Shown here in pieces: positions 24,622 to 33,028 of a stretch of DNA of 64,000 nucleotides. This DNA is from JACCZX01 sp963801035 (GTDB taxonomy: Bacteria > Pseudomonadota > Gammaproteobacteria > Burkholderiales > Burkholderiaceae_F). The position numbers were made by a program, and so were the translations under genes. Position 1 is the stretch's first letter; each line of letters opens with the position of its first letter. The DNA lies in the NCBI GenBank assembly GCA_963801035.1, contig CAWDDF010000009.1:124001-188000 (forward strand). The letters are read 5' to 3'. The notes under the pieces were generated by a model. That model was given only the letters and a program-made list of their open reading frames with translations. It did no database searches and was not told the origin of the DNA.

Positions 24622-25257
24622 ATCGAGCACCTGCCGATCGGTTTGCCCGCTGCGTGCAGGCACGTGGAACGAATGATCGGCATCGGCAAACAAGTGCAGC
24701 GTCGCGCGCCCGCCAAGCTGGTCGGTGACCGAACGAATCAGGCCGACGTCGGCGAGTTCGTCGCGAGTGCCCTGCAGGAACAGCATCGGACATTCGACGT
24801 GCGCCAAGTGCGCGGCACGTTCCAGCGACGGCTTCTTCGCCGGGTGCAATGGAAATCCCAGGAAAACCAGACCGCGAACCTGCGGTAACGGCGCGATGGC
24901 TTGAGCCTGTGAGGTCATGCGCCCGCCGAAGGACTTTCCGCCCGCGAACAGCGGCAGGTCAGGCATCTGATCAAACGCGAGCGCTACCGCCGCACGCACG
25001 GTCGAATGCGCCAGCGGTGGAGGATCCGGACGCTTGGAGCCGCGCTCCATGAATGGGAATTGGTAGCGCAGCGTGGCAATGCGGCGCGCGGCAAGCCCTT
25101 CCGAAACCGAAGCCAGGAAGGGGTGGTTCATACCCGCGCCCGCGCCATGCCCGAGTACATAGCAAGCGGTGGCGTCGCCCGGCCGACACAACAGAGCGGA
25201 GACTGTTCCGCCTTCCGAAATTGGAATCGTGAGAGGCTGCGCAACTGGAGCTAGCAT
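24580..25257 (-). CDS. Alpha/beta hydrolase, dienelactone-hydrolase-like
   Basis: A 225-residue cytosolic hydrolase. The nucleophile elbow is GGKSFGG (near 100-106), the acid/His part is ADADHSFHVP near 190-200, and LGHGAGAGMNHPF provides the oxyanion strand. It belongs to the branch of small alpha/beta hydrolases annotated as YheT/KANL3-like. Its ATG at 25257 abuts the divergent Bug receptor. Substrate unknown. Confidence 0.87.
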   Translation of the reverse strand: MLAPVAQPLTIPISEGGTVSALLCRPGDATACYVLGHGAGAGMNHPFLASVSEGLAARRIATLRYQFPFMERGSKRPDPPPLAHSTVRAAVALAFDQMPDLPLFAGGKSFGGRMTSQAQAIAPLPQVRGLVFLGFPLHPAKKPSLERAAHLAHVECPMLFLQGTRDELADVGLIRSVTDQLGGRATLHLFADADHSFHVPARSGQTDRQVLDSMLDVISDWIAAR

Positions 25258-25283
25258 TGAAACAAATCCGAGTTGGAGACTTT

Positions 25284-26252
25284 ATGCGCCGCACGCTGCA
25301 GCTATGCCTAGTGTTCGCGATGTGCTGGCTGGCTTCGCCAGCAACACTTGCGGAATATCCTGAGAAAGCTATCACGCTCGTCGTTCCGTTTCCGCCAGGT
25401 GGCGTCGCTGACACCGTCGCGCGGCCGCTGGCGGAGGCGATGTCGAGAGAACTGAAGCAACCCGTCGTCATCGACAACAAGAGCGGTGCGGGGGGTGCGG
25501 TCGGAATCGGGCACGCTGCGCGTGCGAGCGGTGACGGGTACACGCTGCTGTTGAGCTTGTCGTCGATCTCGATCCTGCCCGAGGCAGACAAGATTCTGGA
25601 ACGCAAACCGCTGTTCCAGCTCGATCAATTCAAACCGATCGCGCGCATTACTGCCGATCCGACCGTTCTGGTCGTGCGCGCCGAGTCTCCGTGGCGAACG
25701 CTGGAAGACTTCATCGCCGACGCGCGGCGCAAGCCCGCGGGGTACAACTACGGCAGCTCGGGCAACTATGGAACGATGCACGTGCCGATGGAGATGCTGA
25801 AGTCGGCAGCCGGCTTTCGAATGACTCATATTCCGTACGCCGGCGCCGGGCCCGCAGTGATCGCGTTGCTGGGCGGACATGTCGACGCCATCTCCAGCGG
25901 CCCGGCGAGCGTCGTGCAGCACATTCGCGCGGGGCGGCTACGGGCGCTGGCGCACTGGGGTGATGCTCCGCTGGCGACACTGCCGGGAGTGCCGAGTCTC
26001 AAGGAGCGTGGTTACAACGTGCAGTTCGCTCAATGGTCAGCTTTGTTCGCCCCCGCGGCGACGCCTGACCCAGTCATCGAGAAGCTGCGCGTAACGCTGC
26101 GCAAGCTTCTGAATGATCCAGCACTGCAGCAAACGATATTGAATGCCGGCAGCCCGATCGAATACATGGACGCGCCGCAGTTCGCCGCCTACTGGAAAAC
26201 CGATGCACAGGTGATGACCGATGCAGTGAAGCGAATCGGCAAGCTGGAATGA
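25284..26252 (+). CDS. Bug-family tripartite tricarboxylate transporter receptor
   Basis: Periplasmic substrate-binding protein (322 residues) of the TctC/Bug family. It has a signal peptide (MRRTLQLCLVFAMCWLASPATLA), then the family strands YPEKAITLVVPFPPGGVADTVAR and VIDNKSGAGGAVGIGHAAR, the MHVPMEMLKSAAGFRMTHIPYAGAGP hinge and the GGHVDAIS strand. I start at ATG 25284, with GGAG seven bases upstream, rather than TTG 25257. No TctA/TctB membrane genes are adjacent, the usual situation for orphan Bug receptors in Burkholderiales. Confidence 0.92.
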   Translation: MRRTLQLCLVFAMCWLASPATLAEYPEKAITLVVPFPPGGVADTVARPLAEAMSRELKQPVVIDNKSGAGGAVGIGHAARASGDGYTLLLSLSSISILPEADKILERKPLFQLDQFKPIARITADPTVLVVRAESPWRTLEDFIADARRKPAGYNYGSSGNYGTMHVPMEMLKSAAGFRMTHIPYAGAGPAVIALLGGHVDAISSGPASVVQHIRAGRLRALAHWGDAPLATLPGVPSLKERGYNVQFAQWSALFAPAATPDPVIEKLRVTLRKLLNDPALQQTILNAGSPIEYMDAPQFAAYWKTDAQVMTDAVKRIGKLE

Positions 26253-26255
26253 CGC

Positions 26256-26342
26256 GTCACGTACGTGATCGCGCCGAACGGCAAGGTTACCTATCACTAC
26301 ATCAACCCCACCCGACACGCCGAGCGAGCGCTCGGCGTTGCA
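26256..26342 (+). pseudogene. Remnant of a peroxiredoxin/redoxin C-terminus
   Basis: Immediately after the Bug stop, 29 codons read VTYVIAPNGKVTYHYINPTR and HAERALGVA. This closely resembles the last strand and helix of AhpC/TSA-type redoxins (TYVIxPxGKIxY...HxExAL). No start codon, no active-site Cys and no upstream part of such a gene exist here; the frame continues without similarity to a stop at 26421. I read it as a gene scar left by deletion, or a recombination junction. Confidence 0.4.
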
Positions 26343-26374
26343 TACGTGGGCACAGAACCAACCGAAATAAGTTT

Positions 26375-26896
26375 CTACGCCGCTTTCATGCCGCTAAGTC
26401 CGGCAGCAGTTATTTCCGGATGAAAGGCTCGCAGCGCTTTGATGCCAAAGTAGATGAAAAGCAGAAGTACGGCAGCCTGCGCGATGATGAATGGCGGATC
26501 CTTCTGCGTTGGCGCGAGCGCGGTCAGAAATGGCACCTTGCCGAACGCCTGTACCACACCCACGAACACGTTCAGATAGAGCGCGAAAACCGCACTCGCG
26601 ATATAGAGCCAGCGCCAGTTTCCCGCAAGCCGGTAGCCGTAAAGCGCGGTGAGCGTCACCGCCAGCACCAGCAATGACAGCACGCCGACGATGTGCGACG
26701 GCAGAATCTTCTCGACCGGAAAAAAGAACCCGGTGACGCTGGTCAGGACGGTCGTCAACAGGAACACCGCGGTCCACACCTCGAGCCGCTTGGAACTGAA
26801 CATTCCATAGAGCACGACGAGCCCGGTGAAAATGCCGATCAGACTGATTGCGGTGTGTAGCAGCGTGAAAGTCGAAACAGACATGCCGAGAATCAT
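26375..26896 (-). CDS. Hypothetical four-to-five-helix membrane protein
   Basis: A 173-residue, strongly hydrophobic protein with segments at about 8-30, 38-58, 68-88, 95-115 and 138-158. Notable bits are GFFFPVEKILPSHIVGVLSLL and PPFIIAQAAVLLLFIYFGIKAL. The His and Glu/Lys near membrane borders might bind a cofactor, but no family is certain. It lies in front of a Bug receptor gene on the same strand and next to the redoxin scar. Confidence 0.75.
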   Translation of the reverse strand: MILGMSVSTFTLLHTAISLIGIFTGLVVLYGMFSSKRLEVWTAVFLLTTVLTSVTGFFFPVEKILPSHIVGVLSLLVLAVTLTALYGYRLAGNWRWLYIASAVFALYLNVFVGVVQAFGKVPFLTALAPTQKDPPFIIAQAAVLLLFIYFGIKALRAFHPEITAAGLSGMKAA

Positions 26897-26922
26897 TGGC
26901 CCTCCCCAGGGAACTGATTACT

Positions 26923-27909
26923 TCAATCTGCCCTCGCGCCGGTTTCCTTCACGATCTTGCCAAGCCGAGGCACGTCGGTCTTGATTACCGCGGTTAGCTG
27001 ACTCGGCGTCATCTCGCTCACGTTTAGCCCAAGATCGCCGAGCCGCTTCTGGATATCCGGCGTCTTCAGTATGCGCGAGATTTCTGTGTACAGGCGATCG
27101 ATGATGGGGGCAGGGGTGCCGGCGGGGGCGAACACCGCCTGCCACGAGCTGATGTCGTAGCCGGCCAATCCTGCCTCGGCCATCGTCGGAACGTCCGGTG
27201 ACACGACCGAACGTGTGGCGCTCGTTACGGCTAGCGCCCGCAGCTTGCCCGCATTGACGTGTTGAACCGCCGTCGCGATATTGTCGAATGCCACCGGCAG
27301 CGTTCCGCCTAGCAGCTCCGGCATCATCTGACCGCTGCCTCGATACGGAATGTGCTGCATGCTCACTCCGGCCATTACCTTGAACAGCTCGCCGGAAATG
27401 TGCTGCGATGTGCCGTTACCGGCCGACCCGAACGCATACTTGTTCGGATTTGCCTTTAAAAGAGCAATGAACTCCGCCAGATTTCGCGCCGGCACGCTCG
27501 GATGAACCAGCAGCACGTTCGGCTGAGTGGCGTACATCGTGATCGGTGCGAAGCTTGTTATCGGGTCGTACGAGAGTTTGTCGTACAACGTCGCGTTGAT
27601 CGCGTGGGAGCTGATGGTGCCGCCACCGATCGTGTACCCATCGGGAGCTGCACGTGCAAGCTCGGCTGCGCCGATCGACCCGCCTTGGCCTGGCTTGTTC
27701 TCGACCACAATCGGTTGACCGAGGGCTGCGCCGAGTCGTTCTCCTATCGTGCGAGCGAGAATGTCGGTCGTGCCACCGGGAGCGAACGGAACGATGTAGC
27801 GAATGGGCTTGTTTGGCCAATTCGAAGTCGTCTGCGCCAGACCCGGCGCGGCGACCAGCGCGAGTACGGCGCCGAACACACGCATCATGGCGCGTCGATC
27901 GTTGATCAT
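26923..27909 (-). CDS. Bug-family tripartite tricarboxylate transporter receptor
   Basis: Periplasmic receptor (328 residues) of the TctC/Bug family. The signal is MINDRRAMMRVFGAVLALVAAPGLAQ; RRAMMR may be read as a Tat-like start. Family strands are WPNKPIRYIVPFAPGGTTDILART, VVENKPGQGGSIGAAELAR and QHISGELFKVMAGVSMQHIPYRGSGQ. It is divergent from an LDH2-family dehydrogenase (27990), so the ligand may be that enzyme's 2-hydroxy or 2-oxo acid. The ligand is otherwise unknown. Confidence 0.92.
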   Translation of the reverse strand: MINDRRAMMRVFGAVLALVAAPGLAQTTSNWPNKPIRYIVPFAPGGTTDILARTIGERLGAALGQPIVVENKPGQGGSIGAAELARAAPDGYTIGGGTISSHAINATLYDKLSYDPITSFAPITMYATQPNVLLVHPSVPARNLAEFIALLKANPNKYAFGSAGNGTSQHISGELFKVMAGVSMQHIPYRGSGQMMPELLGGTLPVAFDNIATAVQHVNAGKLRALAVTSATRSVVSPDVPTMAEAGLAGYDISSWQAVFAPAGTPAPIIDRLYTEISRILKTPDIQKRLGDLGLNVSEMTPSQLTAVIKTDVPRLGKIVKETGARAD

Positions 27910-27989
27910 GTCTCCTCCGTTATGTGCTGAAGGATCTCAGTCTACGATCGCGCCTCGCTTGGCTCAACCAAAATTGTGGACGCAGCCCG

Positions 27990-29066
27990 ATGACCTCTTA
28001 CACGATCGACGTTACGCGCTTAAACGCTGCGATTCGCCTGGTGATGCAGGGCTTCGGCAGCAGCGACGCTGAGATTGAGGCCGTCGCCAATAACCTGATC
28101 GAGGCCAACCTCACCGGTCACGACTCACACGGTATCGGCATGCTGCCGCGTTACGCCGATGCTTATCAGCAAGGCGGTCTGACGCCTAACCAGCACGTGC
28201 GCACCGTGCTGGACGCAGGGACATTGCTTCGACTCGACGGCGGTGCAGGATTTGGTCAGGTGATCGGGCACGAGGCGATGGAGCTCGGAATCGCCCGCGC
28301 ACTACAACATGGCAGTTGCATCGTCGCCCTCGGCAATTCGCATCATCTCGGACGCATCGGCGCATGGGCCGAACAGGCCACTCGGGCCGGTCTGGTTTCG
28401 CTGCACTTCGTCAACGTGATCGCGCGCAGCATCGTCGCGCCCTATGGCGGCGCCGATGCACGCTTCGGCACCAATCCTTTCGCGGCCGGCATTCCAATCA
28501 CCGGAAGCAAGCCAGTCATTCTCGACTTCGCAACGAGTGTGCTGGCGCAAGGAAAAACGCGTGTCGCGTTTAATAAGGGCGAGCTCGTGCCCGACGGCTC
28601 GTTGCTGGACGATCGCGGGCGCCCTACACGCGAACCGCGCTTCGGCGTTAACCCACCGTTCGGTGCATTGCTCGCGTTTGGCGAACACAAGGGCTACGGA
28701 TTGGCGCTGCTGTGCGAACTGCTTGGCGGCGCACTCGCCGCTGGCATGACGCACCATTCGGAAGATGTCACGCAGAAACGCATTCTGAACGGCATGCTCA
28801 CCGTGTTGATCGATCCCGCCGCGCTCGCGGACCGCTCAGCCTTCGAGCGCGAGACACTCGCGTTCGTCGACTGGGTGAAGGCCTCGCCACCGCGCGAGGG
28901 GTTCGAGACGGTGCGCATTGCGGGCGAACCCGAGCGCGAGAAGTTTGCGCAGCGCACGGCCAACGGAATTCCGGTCGATGCGACGACGTGGAATGAGATT
29001 CTCGACGCGGCTCGCAAGCTGGGTGTCGACCCCGTTGCGGTCAAGGCCGCTGCCGGCCAATCTTGA
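27990..29066 (+). CDS. Malate/L-lactate/ureidoglycolate dehydrogenase family (LDH2)
   Basis: NAD(P)-dependent oxidoreductase (358 residues) of the LDH2/MDH2 family, unrelated in fold to classical Rossmann dehydrogenases. The marks are GHDSHGIGMLPRYADAYQQG with the catalytic His-x-x-His-Gly cluster, NSHHLGRIGAWAEQA, FGTNPFAAGIP and LDFATSVLAQGK. I start at ATG 27990 (MTSYTIDVTRLNA), because the upstream frame does not resemble the family. It is divergent from a Bug receptor. Substrates in the family include malate, sulfolactate, ureidoglycolate and 2,3-diketogulonate. Confidence 0.9.
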   Translation: MTSYTIDVTRLNAAIRLVMQGFGSSDAEIEAVANNLIEANLTGHDSHGIGMLPRYADAYQQGGLTPNQHVRTVLDAGTLLRLDGGAGFGQVIGHEAMELGIARALQHGSCIVALGNSHHLGRIGAWAEQATRAGLVSLHFVNVIARSIVAPYGGADARFGTNPFAAGIPITGSKPVILDFATSVLAQGKTRVAFNKGELVPDGSLLDDRGRPTREPRFGVNPPFGALLAFGEHKGYGLALLCELLGGALAAGMTHHSEDVTQKRILNGMLTVLIDPAALADRSAFERETLAFVDWVKASPPREGFETVRIAGEPEREKFAQRTANGIPVDATTWNEILDAARKLGVDPVAVKAAAGQS

Positions 29067-29108
29067 CTTACTGACCGCACATCGTTGCTTGCAGCGCATA
29101 CGCCAGCT

Positions 29109-29558
29109 ATGCCATCGCACGAGGCCTCTGAGGAAGATCGCGCCTTCCGGTCGGCCTTCGAAGCCTGCACGATCGCACCTTCCCAGTTCAATCATGAAGC
29201 TCACGTGCGTCTGGCGTTTATCTATCTCACCGAGGGCGACGTGGACTCGGCTGTCCAGAAGATGCGCGATGCGCTCCTGAATTTCCTGCAACACAATGGC
29301 GTGCCGCTGTCCAAGTTTCACGAGACGCTTACCCGCGCATGGGTGTTGGCGGTTCAGCACTTCATGAACAGATCGACAAGCACTTCGGCCGCCGACTTCA
29401 TCGCAAAGAATCAGCAGCTGCTGGATAGCAAGATCATGCTCACGCACTATTCGGCGAGCGTTCTCTTCTCTGCGGATGCGCGCGCTTCTTTTGTCGAACC
29501 CAACCTGGATCCGATTCCGCGCACGGGCGATTCGCCTTCGTCGAACACGCGCGGCTGA
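29109..29558 (+). CDS. Conserved hypothetical protein
   Basis: A 149-residue soluble, mostly helical protein with a conserved-looking core FNHEAHVRLAFIYLTEGDVDSAVQKMRDALLNFLQHNG. The HEAHVRLA helix resembles small proteins occurring near regulators and methyltransferases, without a named function. Start chosen at ATG 29109 (MPSHEASEEDRAF); 29085 is an alternative. It runs convergently toward gloA, stopping 8 bases before it. Confidence 0.7.
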   Translation: MPSHEASEEDRAFRSAFEACTIAPSQFNHEAHVRLAFIYLTEGDVDSAVQKMRDALLNFLQHNGVPLSKFHETLTRAWVLAVQHFMNRSTSTSAADFIAKNQQLLDSKIMLTHYSASVLFSADARASFVEPNLDPIPRTGDSPSSNTRG

Positions 29559-29566
29559 CGCGCTGA

Positions 29567-29947
29567 TCAGCGCTGTATCAGCTCGATTTTGTATCCATCC
29601 GGATCCTGAACGAACGCAATGACCGTCGTGCCGCCCTTAACCGGGCCCGGCTCGCGCGTGACCAGGCCGCCGGCGGCTCTGACGCGTTCGCAGGTGCCAT
29701 GAATGTCTTCAACGCCGATCGCGATGTGTCCGAAGCCGCTACCGAGATCGTAGCTGCTGACACCGTAGTTGTACGTCAGCTCGATGACTGCCTGCTGCGA
29801 CTCATCGGCATAACCAACGAACGCAAGTGAATATTTTTGATCGGGGCGGTCGGTCGTTCGAAGCAACTGCATGCCCATCGGCTTCGTATAAAAGTCGATC
29901 GAGCGCTGCATGTCGCCGACCCGCAGCATCGTGTGGAGCATTCGCAT
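29567..29947 (-). CDS. gloA: Lactoylglutathione lyase (glyoxalase I)
   Basis: Converts the hemithioacetal of methylglyoxal and glutathione to S-lactoylglutathione. At 126 residues it has two VOC beta-alpha-beta modules. Metal ligands are visible as His5 (MLHTMLRVGDM), Glu in VIELTYN (near 57), His in GHIAIGVED (near 75) and Glu in IELIQ (near 123). GMQLLRTTDRPDQKYSLAFVGY is the typical glutathione-site segment. Length fits the short Ni-dependent bacterial type. No glyoxalase II in the window. Confidence 0.92.
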   Translation of the reverse strand: MRMLHTMLRVGDMQRSIDFYTKPMGMQLLRTTDRPDQKYSLAFVGYADESQQAVIELTYNYGVSSYDLGSGFGHIAIGVEDIHGTCERVRAAGGLVTREPGPVKGGTTVIAFVQDPDGYKIELIQR

Positions 29948-29992
29948 TTCAAACCTCGCATGGCCAAGCCGATAGCCGGCAGGATACTGCAG

Positions 29993-30742
29993 CTACTGCG
30001 GCCGGGAGGTTCTCAACAGTTCAGCAACAGAGTTGAGCGATTCGGCACGCAAGTGCGCGCTGTGCGTAAATGCCACCTGAATCCCGACCGGATGCAACAC
30101 GCACGCGATATCGTCATCCTCTTCGTCGCTGATTCTCCAAAGCATTGCACCCGATACACCATCGAGCTCGGGCGTCCAGATTGTTACACCGTCGATTCGC
30201 TCGGCGGTGCGCGCATAAAGATAACGCTCGGCATCAACCGATTCGGTGAACAAGACCAGCGGCTTCGTGTAGACGCAGCCATCGACTCGACGCGCATTGC
30301 ACGCCGGATAGCCCACCAGAACATACGTCGCAGGCGCCGCAACGGCAAACGTGAGGCACTCCGTGGAGCTCGCCTCCCAATTCGCGCACAATCGTTGCGC
30401 AAGCGAGCGATCGCCGATCCACAGAATCGCTACGTCGTTATCGGCATGCATCACCAGGCGACCGCGTGCGGAATGCAGCCTTGCAATGCGTCCGTCGCGT
30501 GGCAGCGGAACCGCAATATCGCCACAATGCGCACGCTCGAAAATGTGCGCTGCTGTCAAAAGGCCTACACGCTGGCCGTCACGCAGCAGCGCTGCAGTCG
30601 CAAGTGGCTGCATCCGACCCTGATCCACTCGCGACAGCGGCACTGCACGCCTCAGTAATGCATCGCGAATTGCGTCGGCACGTGCGAGCGGAACGCGTGC
30701 ACCGATTCGGATCGGAGTTGTCTCTACGGCTTGCCAATTCAT
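29993..30742 (-). CDS. Trypsin-fold serine protease-like protein without signal peptide
   Basis: A 249-residue protein whose spacing of His (LLTAAHIFE, near 64), Asp (ADNDVAILWI, near 104) and Ser (ELDGVSGAMLW, near 194) fits the chymotrypsin catalytic triad. GVSGA replaces the usual GDSGG, so activity is plausible but not certain. No signal peptide or PDZ domain is present. Such stand-alone intracellular trypsin-like proteins are poorly characterised. Assignment rests on motif order only; neighbours are unrelated. Confidence 0.6.
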   Translation of the reverse strand: MNWQAVETTPIRIGARVPLARADAIRDALLRRAVPLSRVDQGRMQPLATAALLRDGQRVGLLTAAHIFERAHCGDIAVPLPRDGRIARLHSARGRLVMHADNDVAILWIGDRSLAQRLCANWEASSTECLTFAVAAPATYVLVGYPACNARRVDGCVYTKPLVLFTESVDAERYLYARTAERIDGVTIWTPELDGVSGAMLWRISDEEDDDIACVLHPVGIQVAFTHSAHLRAESLNSVAELLRTSRPQ

Positions 30743-30826
30743 TTGACTACGTTAACGCGCCGCCGGTCCACTGAACGGGCAAGAAGGGTGGACTTAGAGT
30801 GATTCCGGGGTGCAACGTAGCGGCGC

Positions 30827-31291
30827 TCAGTTGATGGGAGACGAGCCGGGCATCAATCGGTACCGGCTCATGTGGCCCGAACATGTGCAGCATGGCAGCG
30901 GCCACGGCGGGCACACGTTCATGCACGTGCACTTCGTTCCTTCGCCCGTCTCAAAGGTGTAGTTGCCGTCGCGTGCACGCAGCGGCGGCGCGATGTTCAT
31001 CATTTCTTCGATGCTACGTCGTCGCAGTGCTTCTCCCTCGACGACGACGCCGTCCAGCTGCTGCACCATCGAGCTTTGTCGGCGCGGCTCGGAGCGGCGT
31101 GACTGCTGTCGCGCCTGATCTGGTGTTCCAGTCTGAATTTCGGCCGCCGGCCGCTCGCACCTGACGATGACCACCGATGCGCAATCTGTGCGCTCGGCGC
31201 TTAAGTCATTTAGCGAAGTGGGTTGTGCCGACGCGCCAGAAACCGCGAGCAACTGCAGCAGTGCCCAGCGGTTCAGATGCCGGCGTACCAC
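30827..31291 (-). CDS. Secreted Cys-cluster protein behind the Mo-oxidoreductase
   Basis: A 154-residue protein starting at GTG 31291 with a probable signal peptide (RRHLNRWALLQLLAVSGASAQ). Near the C-terminus GTKCTCMNVCPPWPLPCCTC packs six cysteines into 17 residues, a spacing suited to metal or disulfide binding. It overlaps the end of the Mo-oxidoreductase gene by 19 bases, so it is probably in the same operon. A TTG at 31312 is an alternative start. I recognise no family. Confidence 0.6.
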   Translation of the reverse strand: MVRRHLNRWALLQLLAVSGASAQPTSLNDLSAERTDCASVVIVRCERPAAEIQTGTPDQARQQSRRSEPRRQSSMVQQLDGVVVEGEALRRRSIEEMMNIAPPLRARDGNYTFETGEGTKCTCMNVCPPWPLPCCTCSGHMSRYRLMPGSSPIN

Positions 31292-32046
31292 TGATAGCCG
31301 TAGTCTTCCCAATACCCGCCTTGCCCGCGGCCGATGTTGGCGAAACTTTCAACGAGCTCGATGCGCATCACGTACTTGGCGTGCTTGTAGCCGAGCTGCC
31401 GCTCGACTCGCAATCGAATGGGCGCGCCGTTCGGTATCGGCAGGTCACCGCCGTTTAATCCATACGCAAGGATCGTTTGAGGGTGCAGCGCGTCGTCCAT
31501 GTCGATGCTCTCGTAGTAGTACTCGGGCGTCAGCCCGCCTCCCATTTCATCCGCGCAATGGAACACGACGTAGCGCGCACTCGGCTGCGGCTTCACCATC
31601 GCCAGCACGTTCGATAACGGGACGCCGGTCCATTTTCCGATGGCGCTCCAGCCCTCGACGCAGTCGTGACGCGTGATCTGAGTGCGGCGTGGCATTGCGC
31701 GCAACTCAGCGAGTGACAGCTTGACCGGCGTTTCGACAAGACCACCGACGTCGAGCTGCCAGTCTGCGAATCCGCTTTTTGCGAGCGCCTGGTACTTCTC
31801 GCCATCGGGCATCGACGTACCGTTGCTGCGAAAGAAAGGCGACAAATCGGCATCGGTAAATTCCTGCGCCATTGACGGACGCGAACCGAGCAGCTTATGC
31901 ACGCCTCGACTGAGCGTTTCGTGCGTACGCAACACTTTCGGAAACCACTCGGTTTCTGACAGCCGATCGCAGCCGGTAAGCCAAAGCGCACCGAGGCTGC
32001 CAGCGCTCAACAAAAAACGACGCTTGGAATGATTTTCCGCGGTCAT
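31273..32046 (-). CDS. Tat-exported molybdopterin oxidoreductase (sulfite-oxidase/MsrP-like)
   Basis: Periplasmic molybdenum enzyme of 257 residues with the sulfite-oxidase fold. The Tat signal is SKRRFLLSAGSLGALWLTGC, also with a lipobox-like LTGC. The Mo-ligating Cys sits in ITRHDCVEGWSAIGKWTGVPL (near 127), and the pterin site includes GAPIRLRVERQLGYKHAKYV. It lacks the dimerisation domain of sulfite oxidases, as MsrP does. It follows a cytochrome b gene by one base and presumably receives electrons from it; possible substrates include oxidised Met residues or other S-/N-oxides. Confidence 0.85.
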   Translation of the reverse strand: MTAENHSKRRFLLSAGSLGALWLTGCDRLSETEWFPKVLRTHETLSRGVHKLLGSRPSMAQEFTDADLSPFFRSNGTSMPDGEKYQALAKSGFADWQLDVGGLVETPVKLSLAELRAMPRRTQITRHDCVEGWSAIGKWTGVPLSNVLAMVKPQPSARYVVFHCADEMGGGLTPEYYYESIDMDDALHPQTILAYGLNGGDLPIPNGAPIRLRVERQLGYKHAKYVMRIELVESFANIGRGQGGYWEDYGYQWYAGI

Positions 32047-32047
32047 C

Positions 32048-32887
32048 TCAATTCTCCGTCTTGATTCGATAGCGGCCGGTGATCATCGATCTAATGTGAT
32101 TCCAGAATCCGCTGATGATGACCTCGAACACGTGGACTGCGAGAAACAAAAACAACAGCCACGCAACGATGAAGTGAATCGTGCGTGCCGATTGTCGGCC
32201 GCCCAGCCAATCGACCCACCCCGGAAAGATCGAATTGAGCCACGGCGACATCGCCCAGCCGGCGAGGATGACCAGCGGCAGCAAAACAAAGATCACGCTC
32301 AGGTAGGCAAGTTTCTGCAGCACGTTGTAGCGCTTCGCGGCTTCGCCTTTCGGATGCTTGAATTTGACGTGATCGACGATCGACGTACCCACTTGGCGCA
32401 GCTCTCTGCCAGTGGGCGTCAGATCGCGCATCAAATGCCGGCTGAACAATGAATAGAGTACGTACGCCACGCCGTTGAGCACGAAGATCCACGCGAAGAA
32501 GAAGTGCCAGTCGCGCGCCATCGCCAGCGAATATCCACCGGGAATCGTCAACCACGACGGGAATGCGTGCGCATTGGGTTCGCCGTTCGGATACTTCGAA
32601 AGCCCGAGCAGTCCGGTGGTTTCGAACTCGCGGCCGAACACGCGCGTGACACCGATGCGTTGACCCTCGCCACCATCGCGCGTGGTGATTTCCAGCAAAG
32701 GCGGGCGCCCGGAGTAAGAAGAATCTCCCCAATACAGCGCGGAGTGCGCATTGAAGATGTGCAGTCCGCTCATGAACAGAATCGTGAGCGCGATGAAGTT
32801 GGTCCAATGCATGATGCGCACCGGCAACGTATGGCGGTAGTACAGATAGCTCGGCGGGGCAGTCGGTGTTATCGAGGCAACGGCCAT
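32048..32887 (-). CDS. Cytochrome b/b6-domain membrane protein
   Basis: A 279-residue diheme-type membrane cytochrome with four helices: about 22-45 (HWTNFIALTILFMSGLHIF), 125-150 (DWHFFFAWIFVLNGVAYVLY), 188-210 and 235-255 (HFIVAWLLFLFLAVHVFEVI). Heme-ligand histidines are visible in helices 1, 2 and 4. It resembles the cytochrome b561/Ni-hydrogenase type rather than MsrQ, so this MsrP-like pair is not the textbook MsrPQ. It is the first gene of the operon, one base from the Mo-oxidoreductase. Confidence 0.87.
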   Translation of the reverse strand: MAVASITPTAPPSYLYYRHTLPVRIMHWTNFIALTILFMSGLHIFNAHSALYWGDSSYSGRPPLLEITTRDGGEGQRIGVTRVFGREFETTGLLGLSKYPNGEPNAHAFPSWLTIPGGYSLAMARDWHFFFAWIFVLNGVAYVLYSLFSRHLMRDLTPTGRELRQVGTSIVDHVKFKHPKGEAAKRYNVLQKLAYLSVIFVLLPLVILAGWAMSPWLNSIFPGWVDWLGGRQSARTIHFIVAWLLFLFLAVHVFEVIISGFWNHIRSMITGRYRIKTEN

Positions 32888-33028
32888 GGCGCGAATGACG
32901 ATCGATGGAGCACAGTTGTCGTCGCTGGAGAAAGGAACTTACACCAGCGATACGCCTTTAAGCGGCTTTTGGATTGGCCGCCCTGCGACTCGGTGTAGGC
33001 GCCAGCTCGCCTGGGTCCGATACCGAAC

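Noticed and set aside
29560..29573. Perfect palindrome GCGCTGATCAGCGC at the convergent junction with gloA
   Set aside because: It overlaps the gloA stop codon region and has no T-run. GC-rich chance palindromes of this size are common here, so it is not called a terminator or operator.
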